Source of the DNA: JALEFZ01 sp964564415
Lineage (GTDB): Bacteria; Bacteroidota; Bacteroidia; J057
NCBI GenBank assembly: GCA_964564415.1
Contig: CAZMAV010000010.1
Location: 1-64,000 of the forward strand
Length of the DNA: 64,000 bases
Direction of reading: 5' to 3'
Shown here: piece by piece, positions 24,579-32,630 of the stretch
Numbering within the stretch: position 1 is the first letter of the stretch
Layout: the number at the start of each line of letters is the position of its first letter
Translations under genes and position numbers: made by a program
Notes under the pieces: model-generated
Databases searched by the model: none
Told to the model about the DNA's origin: nothing
The model's input: only the letters and a program-made list of their open reading frames with translations

Positions 24579-25217
24579 GGTCCTCAGCTCCTCTGCGTTA
24601 GTGGCCAGGCGATCGGCCCCGGCTGCGAGAAGCTTTTCTCCATGCCCTTCAAAAATATGGCTGGCCCCCAAAAAACCGATCGTGAAAAGCCCGGCAGCCT
24701 TGGCAGCAGTTACCCCAGGTAGGCTATCTTCGATCACCAGCATTTCATCAGGCGAAAGCCCTATGTCCTCAATAGCTTTTAGGTAAAGGTCAGGAGCAGG
24801 CTTGGGATTTTCTACCATATCAGCAGAGAAGACCATCCCTTCAAACACATTCAAGACTCCCACCTTCCTTGTGTTTCGGATGACATTTTCCTGGTTGCTG
24901 TTGGATACCACAGAAGCAGGTAATTCAAGGGAGCTAATCAGGCTGACCATGCCTGGAATAGCCTGAAGTTCGGTCAGGAAGGCTTTGCGCAGCTCTATTC
25001 CAAAGTTTTTGAGAAAGTCCTTAGGTGCCCGAAAGCCATAGTCCCTTTCAATGAGGCTGAGGATTTCGGCCTCTTTCAATCCAGAATAACGACGTGTATG
25101 GGTTTCTACAGAGGCTGTATATCCCTCCGGGCCCAGCATTCGGATGACCAGGGTAGAGGCCAAGATTTCGCTGTCCACGATGACCCCGTCGCAGTCAAAA
25201 ATGATGTGCTTGATCAT
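24543..25217 (-). CDS. HAD-superfamily phosphatase (beta-phosphoglucomutase-like)
   Basis: A 224-residue haloacid-dehalogenase protein: motif I FDCDGVIVDSE (about residues 6-16, nucleophile and acid Asp), a helical cap, motif II VVSNS (about 107-111), motif III Lys in ENPKPAPD (about 141-148) and motif IV VIEDSLPGV (about 163-171). It resembles subgroup IA sugar-phosphate phosphatases or beta-phosphoglucomutases. The start MIKHIIFDCDG (25217) is used, since eight residues further upstream would pass through the TATCTTTT promoter box at 25229-25222. Divergent from truB. Substrate unknown. Confidence 0.85.
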   Translation of the reverse strand: MIKHIIFDCDGVIVDSEILASTLVIRMLGPEGYTASVETHTRRYSGLKEAEILSLIERDYGFRAPKDFLKNFGIELRKAFLTELQAIPGMVSLISSLELPASVVSNSNQENVIRNTRKVGVLNVFEGMVFSADMVENPKPAPDLYLKAIEDIGLSPDEMLVIEDSLPGVTAAKAAGLFTIGFLGASHIFEGHGEKLLAAGADRLATNAEELRTLLSTYAKEDRE

Positions 25218-25221
25218 GGCC

Positions 25222-25229
25222 AAAAGATA
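25222..25229 (-). promoter_or_regulatory. -7 box just before the HAD gene start
   Basis: TATCTTTT on the minus strand, separated from the HAD ATG by only four bases. If used, transcription would begin at or within a few bases of the ATG, giving a leaderless or nearly leaderless mRNA. Confidence 0.45.
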
Positions 25230-25251
25230 AAGGATTCCCAAGGGAAAATTC

Positions 25252-25259
25252 TATCTTTC
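25252..25259 (+). promoter_or_regulatory. -7 box just before truB start
   Basis: TATCTTTC, separated from the truB ATG (25263) by three bases, mirrors the divergent HAD promoter. The upstream 34 bp are shared by both promoters. Confidence 0.45.
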
Positions 25260-25262
25260 GCC

Positions 25263-25934
25263 ATGGATTTTCAGGCAGGACAAGTGTTGCTTTTCGACAA
25301 ACCCAAGGAATGGACTTCCTTCGATGTGGTTAGAAAGGTGCGCAATACCATTAGCATAAAGAAAGTAGGACATGCAGGCACCCTCGATCCCCTGGCTACG
25401 GGTCTCCTTATTCTGTGTACAGGAAAGTTTACCAAAAGGATCAACGAAATCCAGGAGCAGGAAAAAGAGTATCTGGTAGATTTCAAACTGGGGGCAGTTA
25501 CTGCCAGTTATGATGCCGAACTGCCCGAGGAGGATATCCGGGATGCGGCCCATGTTACTCAGGAAGATATCTTGGCAAAAATGCAGGCCTTTGGGGGAGA
25601 AATAAGTCAGGTTCCTCCCATGTATTCGGCTGTCAAAGTGAAGGGCCAACCCGCATACAAGGCAGCCCGACAGGGCAAATGGCTCGAACTCAAACCCCGC
25701 CTCATCCAGATTTACGAATTTACCTATTTGGAAGAAGTCCAGCCCTTTATCCACCGGGCAAGGATTCGCTGTTCCAAGGGTACATATATCCGTACCCTGA
25801 TTCATGACCTTGGTCAGGCCCTGGAAGTAGGTGCCTATATTCGCGAATTAAGGCGGACCCGCATAGGGGATTATCATGTGGATCAAGCCTGGGATTTGCC
25901 TGGCTTTGTGCAAGCCTTTGGCAAGGCAAAATAA
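25263..25934 (+). CDS. truB: tRNA pseudouridine-55 synthase TruB
   Basis: A 223-residue pseudouridine synthase that converts U55 in the T-loop of tRNAs. GHAGTLDPLATGLLILC (about residues 36-52) holds the catalytic Asp in motif II. Other family segments are LLFDKPKEWTSFD at the start, VPPMYSAVKVKGQPAYKAAR (about 118-137) and CSKGTYIRTLIHDLG (about 170-184). The ATG at 25263 is selected, because upstream in-frame codons translate the divergent HAD gene region and are not family-like. No rpsO or rbfA neighbours are present. The PUA-type tail is short, as in many Bacteroidota. Confidence 0.93.
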   Translation: MDFQAGQVLLFDKPKEWTSFDVVRKVRNTISIKKVGHAGTLDPLATGLLILCTGKFTKRINEIQEQEKEYLVDFKLGAVTASYDAELPEEDIRDAAHVTQEDILAKMQAFGGEISQVPPMYSAVKVKGQPAYKAARQGKWLELKPRLIQIYEFTYLEEVQPFIHRARIRCSKGTYIRTLIHDLGQALEVGAYIRELRRTRIGDYHVDQAWDLPGFVQAFGKAK

Positions 25935-25943
25935 GAACTGAGG

Positions 25944-27329
25944 CTATTTGCGCTGGAAATAGGTCATCAGCTTGGACGTCTGACCTATGGGATCATCCTT
26001 GTCATCGACAAAGAGGGTGGCCATAGCACCAAAAGCCATAAATACTCCCGCTACAACCAGGGCATAAATAGCATAGGAATCGTAGACATATTTCACGATA
26101 GGCCCTCCGATAATGCCGTTGAGGATCTGAGGCCCGGTAATGAAAAAGTTAAATATTCCCATGTAGATTCCCATTTTGGCAGGAGGAATGGCCCCTGCAA
26201 GGATGGCGTAGGGCATAGAGAGGATGGAAGCCCAAGCTATCCCTATACCGATCATAGAAAGGATCAACAGCTGAGGATTAGGCACGAAGTACATCGAGAT
26301 CAAGCCCAGGGCTCCTGCGATCAGGCAAATGGCATGGGTCTGTCTACGGCCAATCTTGAGCGCAATTCGAGGGAGAAAGAAGGCCACTATCGCTGAAATT
26401 CCATTGTACACACCAAAAATAATACCCACCCAGTTACCGGCTTCATTGTATTCCAGGCTGGATGTGTCGCTGACCTCGAGGCCATAGATGTGTTGGGCCA
26501 CGGCAGGAGTCGTAAAAACCCACATCGAAAAAAGGGCAAACCAGGAGAAAAATTGCACTACCCCTAATTGAACCATAGTCTTGGGCATGGAGGCAAAATC
26601 CTTAAATATTTGCCCAATGCCTGCGCTGTGATCTTCCTCCTCTTCTTCTCCATTAAAAGCCCGGAGTTCTTCGGGAGAGTATTCCTTAGTCCTCATTACC
26701 GTCCATATGATGGTACCAATAAAAAATACGGCGCCTACATAAAAGGAGAAAAGGACATTTTGAGGGACTTCGCCGGCTGGAGCATTTTTGGGAATACCTA
26801 TCCACTCAGCCAGAACATAAGGCAGCCAGGAGCCTATCACCGCACCCAGGCCAATCAGGATGGTCTGTACCGAAAAACCCTCTGTTCGCTGTTCGGAAGG
26901 AAGATTGTCTGCAACCAAGGCCCGAAAAGGCTCCATAGATACATTGATGGAAGCATCCATGATCATAAGAATGCCCGCACCGATAAACATAGGAGGGATG
27001 AAGGCAGCAAAATAAGAAGCATTGGGCATGAGGCAGAGGGCAAGGGAAGCAAAAATCGCCCCTACCAGAATAAAGGGCCTTCGTCTTCCCAACCTCGTCC
27101 AGGTCCTGTCGCTAAAGTGTCCGATGATGGGTTGAATGAGCATCCCCGTCAGTGGTGCGGCCAGCCAAAACCATGAAAGATGCTCGACGTCGGCACCCAA
27201 GGTCTGCAAAATCCGGGAAGCATTGGCATTTTGCAAGGCAAAGCCAAACTGGATGCCCATGAAGCCCAGGCTCATGTTCCAGATGTCCCCGGTACCCAAC
27301 CGAGGTTTTTGAGTAGTAGTAGATTGCAT
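25944..27329 (-). CDS. MFS transporter, SLC45-like sugar carrier
   Basis: A 461-residue 12-helix-type major facilitator. GHFSDRTWTRLGRRRPFILVG (about residues 67-87, loop 2-3) is the signature of the SLC45/sucrose-type branch. Helices 4-5 carry MIMDASINVSMEPFRALVADN, also typical. A charged cytoplasmic loop (EEEEEDHSAG) separates the halves. Members move sucrose, maltose or other disaccharides with protons. No glycosidase is adjacent, so substrate is unassigned. It is convergent with truB at a distance of 9 bp. Confidence 0.87.
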   Translation of the reverse strand: MQSTTTQKPRLGTGDIWNMSLGFMGIQFGFALQNANASRILQTLGADVEHLSWFWLAAPLTGMLIQPIIGHFSDRTWTRLGRRRPFILVGAIFASLALCLMPNASYFAAFIPPMFIGAGILMIMDASINVSMEPFRALVADNLPSEQRTEGFSVQTILIGLGAVIGSWLPYVLAEWIGIPKNAPAGEVPQNVLFSFYVGAVFFIGTIIWTVMRTKEYSPEELRAFNGEEEEEDHSAGIGQIFKDFASMPKTMVQLGVVQFFSWFALFSMWVFTTPAVAQHIYGLEVSDTSSLEYNEAGNWVGIIFGVYNGISAIVAFFLPRIALKIGRRQTHAICLIAGALGLISMYFVPNPQLLILSMIGIGIAWASILSMPYAILAGAIPPAKMGIYMGIFNFFITGPQILNGIIGGPIVKYVYDSYAIYALVVAGVFMAFGAMATLFVDDKDDPIGQTSKLMTYFQRK

Positions 27330-27493
27330 AAGTCCTTACTTTGTATAGCAAGTCGAAACAGGCCACGCCAACGCTCTTAGAGCCTAGCTGATGCGACACA
27401 GCGGATTAAAGATATGCTAACAATCAAATATATGAAAATATGCCCCTCTCTTTCTGTCTTTTTTACGATGCTAAGGTGAAATTATGAGCCTGC

Positions 27494-28021
27494 TTAGTTA
27501 CGCTCCAGTTTTACCCTGCAATCGTCCCGCCGCTCGCTAATTCCATCGCTGTAAGCAACAGAGAAGTCCAGGCTCAATTGACCTGCCGAACTGAAAGCGC
27601 CACTGCCTGAAAATTCGTAGAGGATGGGGCCACAGTCGACCACCTGGGTATCGATATTCACCGAATTTCCACTCAGATCGGCCAAAATTTCAAGGGTGTC
27701 GAGGGGGCAGGCATAGTCGCCCAACTGCTGTATCCTAAGCTGTAGGCTGCTGCTGTCTACCCTTCGGATAAAAACCCTGTGCTCAGGGCTGGTGTTGATG
27801 CAGCCCTGATAATCCGCCAAATAAGTGCCAAAATGCTGCTGCTGGTCTAGAATTTCGCAGCGGACACCTTCAAATCCTTCCGGACAATCGCAAATTCCCT
27901 CCACGCAACTGCCCCCATTGATACAGTCGATGCTATCGCAGGGATCTTCCCGGCAAGAACTCAAGCATAAAAGGACAAAAATCAATAAGGCCGGGAAAGG
28001 TGTGAATCTAGGTTGGAGCAT
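27494..28021 (-). CDS. Lipoprotein with one EGF-like domain
   Basis: A 175-residue lipoprotein: hydrophobic signal then LCLSSC (Cys near 23). Residues about 28-55 contain six cysteines in EGF spacing: CDSIDC, NGGSC, GICDC and GFEGVRC, with the GG and G-F-x-G-x-x-C features of EGF modules. The rest is a beta-rich domain without recognised family. EGF-like modules on bacterial lipoproteins are unusual outside Bacteroidota and relatives. The function is not known; adhesion or ligand binding at the surface is an inference. Confidence 0.75.
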   Translation of the reverse strand: MLQPRFTPFPALLIFVLLCLSSCREDPCDSIDCINGGSCVEGICDCPEGFEGVRCEILDQQQHFGTYLADYQGCINTSPEHRVFIRRVDSSSLQLRIQQLGDYACPLDTLEILADLSGNSVNIDTQVVDCGPILYEFSGSGAFSSAGQLSLDFSVAYSDGISERRDDCRVKLERN

Positions 28022-28151
28022 GATTTATTCTAACTAAAAAGTGTAGTACAATGAAAAGCCGAATCAAGCTGAATTTCGAATATGTCTCTATTAAACCCTA
28101 TTTCTGTAAAGAAGTCTCACTTAAGGATTTGATCATATACCAAATGCAGCT

Positions 28152-29564
28152 ATGACTGAGGTTGAAGATAAAAAAATCAAGCATTTATACCATCGTGCAG
28201 GTTTTGGCCTTGACCTAAAAACGTGGAAGGAAGTCAAAGGGAAGCCCCTGAAAAAGGCAATCCGGAGGGTACTAAAAGGAGGAGAGATTAACCTTGAACT
28301 TTCGGCAGGTGAAATGGAGAACCTTAGCCGCAAGGAAATCCGCATGATGGGAAAGGAAGCCCGGCAGGAGAAGGCCAAGGAAAACCGCCTCTTTGTCAGA
28401 GACCTCAACGTAGCCTGGCTGCGGAGGATGGCCTTTTCCGAAGCTCAATTGAGGGAAAAAATGACCCTCTTTTGGCACGACCATTTTGCCTGCCGCCTTC
28501 GCCTTTATAAAATGGTCCTCCTCCAAAACAATACCCTTCGCAATTACAGCCTGGGCAAATTCAAAGACCTCCTCCTGGCCATTTCTAAAGACCCGGGAAT
28601 GCTTCAGTTTTTGAATAACCAGCAAAACCGCAAAACCGCTCCCAACGAAAATTTTGCCCGGGAATTACTGGAACTCTTCACCCTTGGCAGGGGCCACTAC
28701 AGCGAAGAGGACGTGAAAGAAGCAGCCCGGGCTTTTACAGGTTGGGGCTTTGGCTTTGACGGGGAATTTGTCTTTCGAAGAAGGCAGCATGACTTTGGAG
28801 TAAAGACCTTTCTGGGGAAGAAGGGAAATTTTGAGGGAGAGGACATCATTGATATTATCCTCAAACAAAAGCAATGCGCCCGCTTTCTCACCCGAAAAAT
28901 CTATCGCTTCTTCGTCAATGAGGAGGTTGATGAGGATATCCTGGAAGATTGGTCCTCATATTTTTATGAAGAGGAATACGACATTGGTAAACTTCTGGTC
29001 ATGATCTTCAATTCCGACCACTTTTATGCATCCTCAAACATGGGCATACGGATCAAGTCGCCGACTGAATTTCTGGTCGGACTGATGCGGCACCTGGATA
29101 TGGACCTTCATAAGCCAGAGGGCCTCATTTACCTGCAAAAAATCCTCGGTCAGGTCCTCTTTCAGCCCCCAAATGTCGCCGGATGGCCAAGTGGAAGAAA
29201 TTGGATCGATTCTACCACCCTGATGAGTCGCCTAAAGATTCCCGAAGCCCTGGTCCGGTCAGACAGCCTCCTTCCGGTACCCAAAGCAAATTTTTCCGGC
29301 AACGAGGACATCATCAGGACCCGTAAGCGCCTCCAAAATCGCTTGGCCAGCGACATAAATTGGGAGAAGCTCCTGGAGACCATGGCAAAGGCGGGGAGTT
29401 ATGAAAAAGCAGTGGAATGGACGGAAGACTACCTCTTCTCAGGACCCCAACCCAGTTTGCCGCTCGGGGATTTCAAGGCTTTTGCCAGAGGAAAGGACCA
29501 AAGCGAGACCATGAAGTGGATCATGCTCCGCCTTCTTTCCACACCCGAGTATCAGTTTTGTTAG
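28152..29564 (+). CDS. DUF1800 family protein
   Basis: A 470-residue protein matching the DUF1800 family. Landmarks are HLYHRAGFG near the N-terminus, LRRMAFSEAQLREKMTLFWHDHF (about residues 90-112), APNENFARELLELFTLG (about 162-178), AARAFTGWGF and PPNVAGWPSGRNWID (about 340-354). The family's reaction is not established. It occurs almost always as a tandem with DUF1501, as here (34-bp gap). There is no obvious signal peptide. The pair is thought to act on a secreted or surface substrate. Confidence 0.9.
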   Translation: MTEVEDKKIKHLYHRAGFGLDLKTWKEVKGKPLKKAIRRVLKGGEINLELSAGEMENLSRKEIRMMGKEARQEKAKENRLFVRDLNVAWLRRMAFSEAQLREKMTLFWHDHFACRLRLYKMVLLQNNTLRNYSLGKFKDLLLAISKDPGMLQFLNNQQNRKTAPNENFARELLELFTLGRGHYSEEDVKEAARAFTGWGFGFDGEFVFRRRQHDFGVKTFLGKKGNFEGEDIIDIILKQKQCARFLTRKIYRFFVNEEVDEDILEDWSSYFYEEEYDIGKLLVMIFNSDHFYASSNMGIRIKSPTEFLVGLMRHLDMDLHKPEGLIYLQKILGQVLFQPPNVAGWPSGRNWIDSTTLMSRLKIPEALVRSDSLLPVPKANFSGNEDIIRTRKRLQNRLASDINWEKLLETMAKAGSYEKAVEWTEDYLFSGPQPSLPLGDFKAFARGKDQSETMKWIMLRLLSTPEYQFC

Positions 29565-29598
29565 CCACATCATTCATGTTGAAATCAAAAACATTAGT

Positions 29599-30786
29599 AT
29601 GACCAATCGCCGCGATTTTCTTAAAATATCATCCCTGGCTTCGGCTTCCCTCTTTCTTCCCGATTTTTTGGGTAAAAGCATGTTCAGTCAGGAGAAAGCC
29701 AAGGGAAGAAAGCTCATCGTCATCCAACTCTCCGGGGGCAATGACGGCCTGAATACCCTGGTCCCCTACGAAGATGATTTTTATTACAAGGGAAGGCCAG
29801 GGCTGAGCATTCCCAAAGAAAAAGTCTTGAAGATCAGCGATTATCAGGGATTTCACCCTGCGATGGAGGGGCTAAGAGAGGTCTTTGAAGAAGGAGAAAT
29901 GGCCATCCTCAATTCTGTAGGCTATCCCAATCCTGACCGTTCCCATTTCAGGTCAATGGACATCTGGCACACAGGATCTACCTCAGACGAGTACTGGGAG
30001 ACGGGCTGGCTCGGAAGATACCTGGACCACAGCTGTCAAGGCTGCGCCAGGCCTCATGAGGGATTAGAGGTCGACAGCGGCCTTAGCCTGTCGATGAAGG
30101 GAGAAGAAACCAAAGGAATAGCCCTCACCGACCCCGAGCAACTCTACAAAAGTACCCGCGATCCCTGGTTCGAGTTGCTGAATGATCATCACAGCTCAGG
30201 GAGCAGCGACCTGGATTACCTGTATAAGACCCTGGCTCAGACCCGTCATTCGGCAGAGTATATTCATCAGCAGGCAAAAATTTATGCATCCAAGGTTGAA
30301 TATCCTCAGCATCCCTTTGGAAAGAAATTAAAATTGATTTCCGAGCTGATCTGCTCAGGCATAGACACTTCTGTCTTTTACCTCTCCCTGCCCGGCTTCG
30401 ACACCCATGTTCGCCAGGAAAACCAGCATCGTCGACTTCTCCAAATTTATAGCGAAGGGCTAAGGGCCCTCATAAAAGACCTGAGGCAGCATCATCAATT
30501 CGACAACACCCTGATCATGACTTTCTCTGAATTTGGGAGAAGGGTGGAGCAAAATGCCTCGGGTGGAACTGACCATGGAAAGGGCAACAACCTCTACCTT
30601 ATGGGCGGCAATCTTCGTAAGCCAGGCGTGTTTAACTCAGCTCCTGACCTGGCCCGACTTGACCAAGGAGATGTGAAATGGGAAATCGACTTTCGCTCGG
30701 TCTATGCAGACGTGCTTGGAAACTGGATGGGGGCCAGCGATGAAGAAATTCTCAAAAGAAAATTCAAGCCCCTGGACATCGTCTAA
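29599..30786 (+). CDS. DUF1501 family protein, Tat-exported
   Basis: A 395-residue protein with an N-terminal twin-arginine signal (NRRDFLKISSLASASL). It belongs to DUF1501, distantly related to sulfatase/alkaline-phosphatase folds: VIQLSGGNDGLNTLVPY (about residues 41-57), SHFRSMDIWHTG (about 115-126), FDTHVRQENQH (about 268-278) and SEFGRRVEQNASGGTDHGKGN (about 315-335). The metal-binding His/Asp set is retained. The partner DUF1800 gene lies upstream in the same operon. The substrate is unknown. Confidence 0.9.
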   Translation: MTNRRDFLKISSLASASLFLPDFLGKSMFSQEKAKGRKLIVIQLSGGNDGLNTLVPYEDDFYYKGRPGLSIPKEKVLKISDYQGFHPAMEGLREVFEEGEMAILNSVGYPNPDRSHFRSMDIWHTGSTSDEYWETGWLGRYLDHSCQGCARPHEGLEVDSGLSLSMKGEETKGIALTDPEQLYKSTRDPWFELLNDHHSSGSSDLDYLYKTLAQTRHSAEYIHQQAKIYASKVEYPQHPFGKKLKLISELICSGIDTSVFYLSLPGFDTHVRQENQHRRLLQIYSEGLRALIKDLRQHHQFDNTLIMTFSEFGRRVEQNASGGTDHGKGNNLYLMGGNLRKPGVFNSAPDLARLDQGDVKWEIDFRSVYADVLGNWMGASDEEILKRKFKPLDIV

Positions 30787-30798
30787 ATAAGATAAACC

Positions 30799-31194
30799 TC
30801 ACTTGGCCTCTAGTTCCTTGGTTTCAGGGTCGTATTTGACGAAGAACCCCAGCCATATCTGCCTGGATACCCTGGAAATAAGTGGAATAAGCACAGGGAG
30901 CAAGGCAAACATGGTGATGACATAGTAATTGAAAGGAAGCCCCAGAACAAAGCGTATAAACAGAAATAGGGGGACCAGCCAGGCCACATTAAAGGCATAG
31001 CTTACGTAGGTGGCACCAAAGTAAAATCCAGGCTCAATTACGAAATCCTGCCCGCAAACGGGGCACTTATCCGGCATCTGCTGTAATTTCTTGAAGTTGA
31101 ATGGGTTGGAACTGGTAAATATCTTGCCTTTTCTACACCTGGGACACCTTAGCCCTAGTACACTACTGATCCAACTCGGTTTTTTTCCGGCCAT
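30799..31194 (-). CDS. DUF983 membrane protein
   Basis: A 131-residue protein. The N-terminal half has two zinc-ribbon-like pairs, CPRCRKG (about residues 17-23) and CPVCGQ (about 45-50), followed by two hydrophobic segments (YVSYAFNVAWLVPLFLFIRFVL and YYVITMFALLPVLIPLI). This matches DUF983, a widespread but uncharacterised family. It is convergent with DUF1501 (12 bp apart) and upstream of nothing else on its strand. Confidence 0.8.
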   Translation of the reverse strand: MAGKKPSWISSVLGLRCPRCRKGKIFTSSNPFNFKKLQQMPDKCPVCGQDFVIEPGFYFGATYVSYAFNVAWLVPLFLFIRFVLGLPFNYYVITMFALLPVLIPLISRVSRQIWLGFFVKYDPETKELEAK

Positions 31195-31245
31195 GTATAC
31201 TTGATTTAATTTAAAAGTAAGTCAAATGATGGGTAATGAGTGTAA

Positions 31246-32364
31246 CTAATGTTTCCCTTTTCCGACTATCCTTTCCATCTTAACATCATAGAGAGGGGCC
31301 ATGTTTTTCCATCTGTACTTTTCTATATGGTTGCGAAGCTCCTGAGGAAAGGGGGGGCGTTTTAGAAGGTATTTCTCCAATTTTAATTTCAGCTCAGATT
31401 TCCTTTCGTAATAATGATCGGGATAATCAAAAGGAGAAATATGCTGGGGATAAGCCAGGTTCATGGGTAGCAAGGGATAGGTCTCCGTGAATATGGCCTC
31501 CAGGACACTGATCCCAAAAAAGTCCTGTTTACTGCTTACCGGTAGGACATCGGCCTTCCACAACCAGTCGATGTATGTGCTCTTGCTCTTGGCATAGCCC
31601 CAATGAAGGATGTACGAAGCGAGCCTTTCCTTTGCTTCGTCGAATATCTTAGGTCGTGATGAAAATTCTTTGCCCATGACCACCAGGCGAAAATCCAATC
31701 CCTTCTCAGCCAATTTATACAGAAGAGAAAAAAAATCCTTTGGACCCTTGTCGTATTCCCAGCGATGGTTCCAAAGGACAATAGGAGGCTCATTTAAAGC
31801 TTTGGCCTTGGGCTTTGCAGCATCCAATGCAGATAAATCTATGCCCAAAGGTAAAACATCAGCAACTTCCAGGAGTTTCCCAGCCTGATCCAATTCCTGA
31901 TGATCGGGAAAGGCCCTCAAGAATTCCGGGAGGGCTCCTGCAAAACCTTCCAGTTGAAAATGGGAGCTGAAAAATACCCTGTCTGCCACCAGTGCAGAGG
32001 TATAGTTGATCCAGGCATAATGCCTGTCCCTTCCCGATTTTTTATCAGGATCCCGTGAAGACCAGGGATAGCTCAATTGGTTTTGATGAAAGTACAGGAC
32101 CGTGGGTATCTCATGGCTGCGTTTTTGGGTCAGCGCCTTGAACAAAGCCAGGTCCATCATGTCGGTAGCCAAAATGAGGTCGGGCTTCCACTTGTCGGCC
32201 ATGAACTTTTTGGCCATGCTCACAGCCCCTCCGTGCATCCGCCATTTCCAGTGGCTTCCGCTCATGGTATATATCTTGATCTCATGTTTGCTCCAGGCCT
32301 GATAGCCCGAGGCCCAAGCTTGCTGAGAATCAATTCCAAAGGGCAAAAGTAAAAGGATTTTCAT
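31246..32364 (-). CDS. DUF3524 glycosyltransferase, tRNA-queuosine mannosyltransferase-like
   Basis: About 372 residues with a GT-B pattern. The start MKILLLLPFGIDSQQAWASGYQ leads to MSGSHWKWRMHGGAV (about residues 27-41), LYFHQNQLSYPWS (about 90-102) and RHYAWINYTSALVADRVFFSS (about 113-133). In the donor half are LWNHRWEYDKGP (about 204-215) and FGISVLEAIFTETYPLLP. The first blocks (SGSHWKWRMHGGA, HENQLxYP) are diagnostic for the DUF3524 family. Its animal member (GTDC1/QTMAN) adds mannose to queuosine-34 of tRNA-Asp. A queuosine role here is inferred from family only. The start at 32364 or 32376 is used; upstream in-frame codons run through palindromic promoter DNA. Confidence 0.82.
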   Translation of the reverse strand: MKILLLLPFGIDSQQAWASGYQAWSKHEIKIYTMSGSHWKWRMHGGAVSMAKKFMADKWKPDLILATDMMDLALFKALTQKRSHEIPTVLYFHQNQLSYPWSSRDPDKKSGRDRHYAWINYTSALVADRVFFSSHFQLEGFAGALPEFLRAFPDHQELDQAGKLLEVADVLPLGIDLSALDAAKPKAKALNEPPIVLWNHRWEYDKGPKDFFSLLYKLAEKGLDFRLVVMGKEFSSRPKIFDEAKERLASYILHWGYAKSKSTYIDWLWKADVLPVSSKQDFFGISVLEAIFTETYPLLPMNLAYPQHISPFDYPDHYYERKSELKLKLEKYLLKRPPFPQELRNHIEKYRWKNMAPLYDVKMERIVGKGKH

Positions 32365-32441
32365 GCCAGAATTCATCGGTTTTCGCCCAAATGAGCCTCC
32401 TGAGTTAATTTTAGGCCTAAAGGCCAATTTTTTTAAAATTA

Positions 32442-32536
32442 TTATGCAAGCATAACACTTTTTTATATATTCGACATATAATCGTATGCATGCATACGGT
32501 TTAGCTGGGCTTGACAAAAATATTACAGGTGTAATA
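32442..32536. promoter_or_regulatory. Three inverted repeats between the DUF3524 and acyl-CoA dehydrogenase genes
   Basis: TTATGC-AA-GCATAA (32442-32455), the perfect 16-bp palindrome CGTATGCATGCATACG (32483-32498) and TATTAC-AGGT-GTAATA (32521-32536) lie in the 266-bp divergent region. The first two share ATGCAxGCAT cores. They look like operators for one or two dimeric regulators, perhaps controlling the acyl-CoA dehydrogenase. Confidence 0.5.
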
Positions 32537-32630
32537 CTTCCCCATTCAACGGGTGAGAAATTACCTCCAATCCCTCTAAATTTTTACATGCTTTCGTTCT
32601 CCAACAAGCAAATAAATCAAAAAAGTAACA

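Noticed and set aside
25098..25262. N-terminal extension of TruB by 55 residues
   Set aside because: The extra codons translate the antisense of the HAD gene and the promoter region; the family start is MDFQAGQVLLFDKP.
26568..27176. 202-codon plus-strand frame antisense to the MFS transporter
   Set aside because: The minus-strand transporter has strong family motifs over the same bases; this frame has none.
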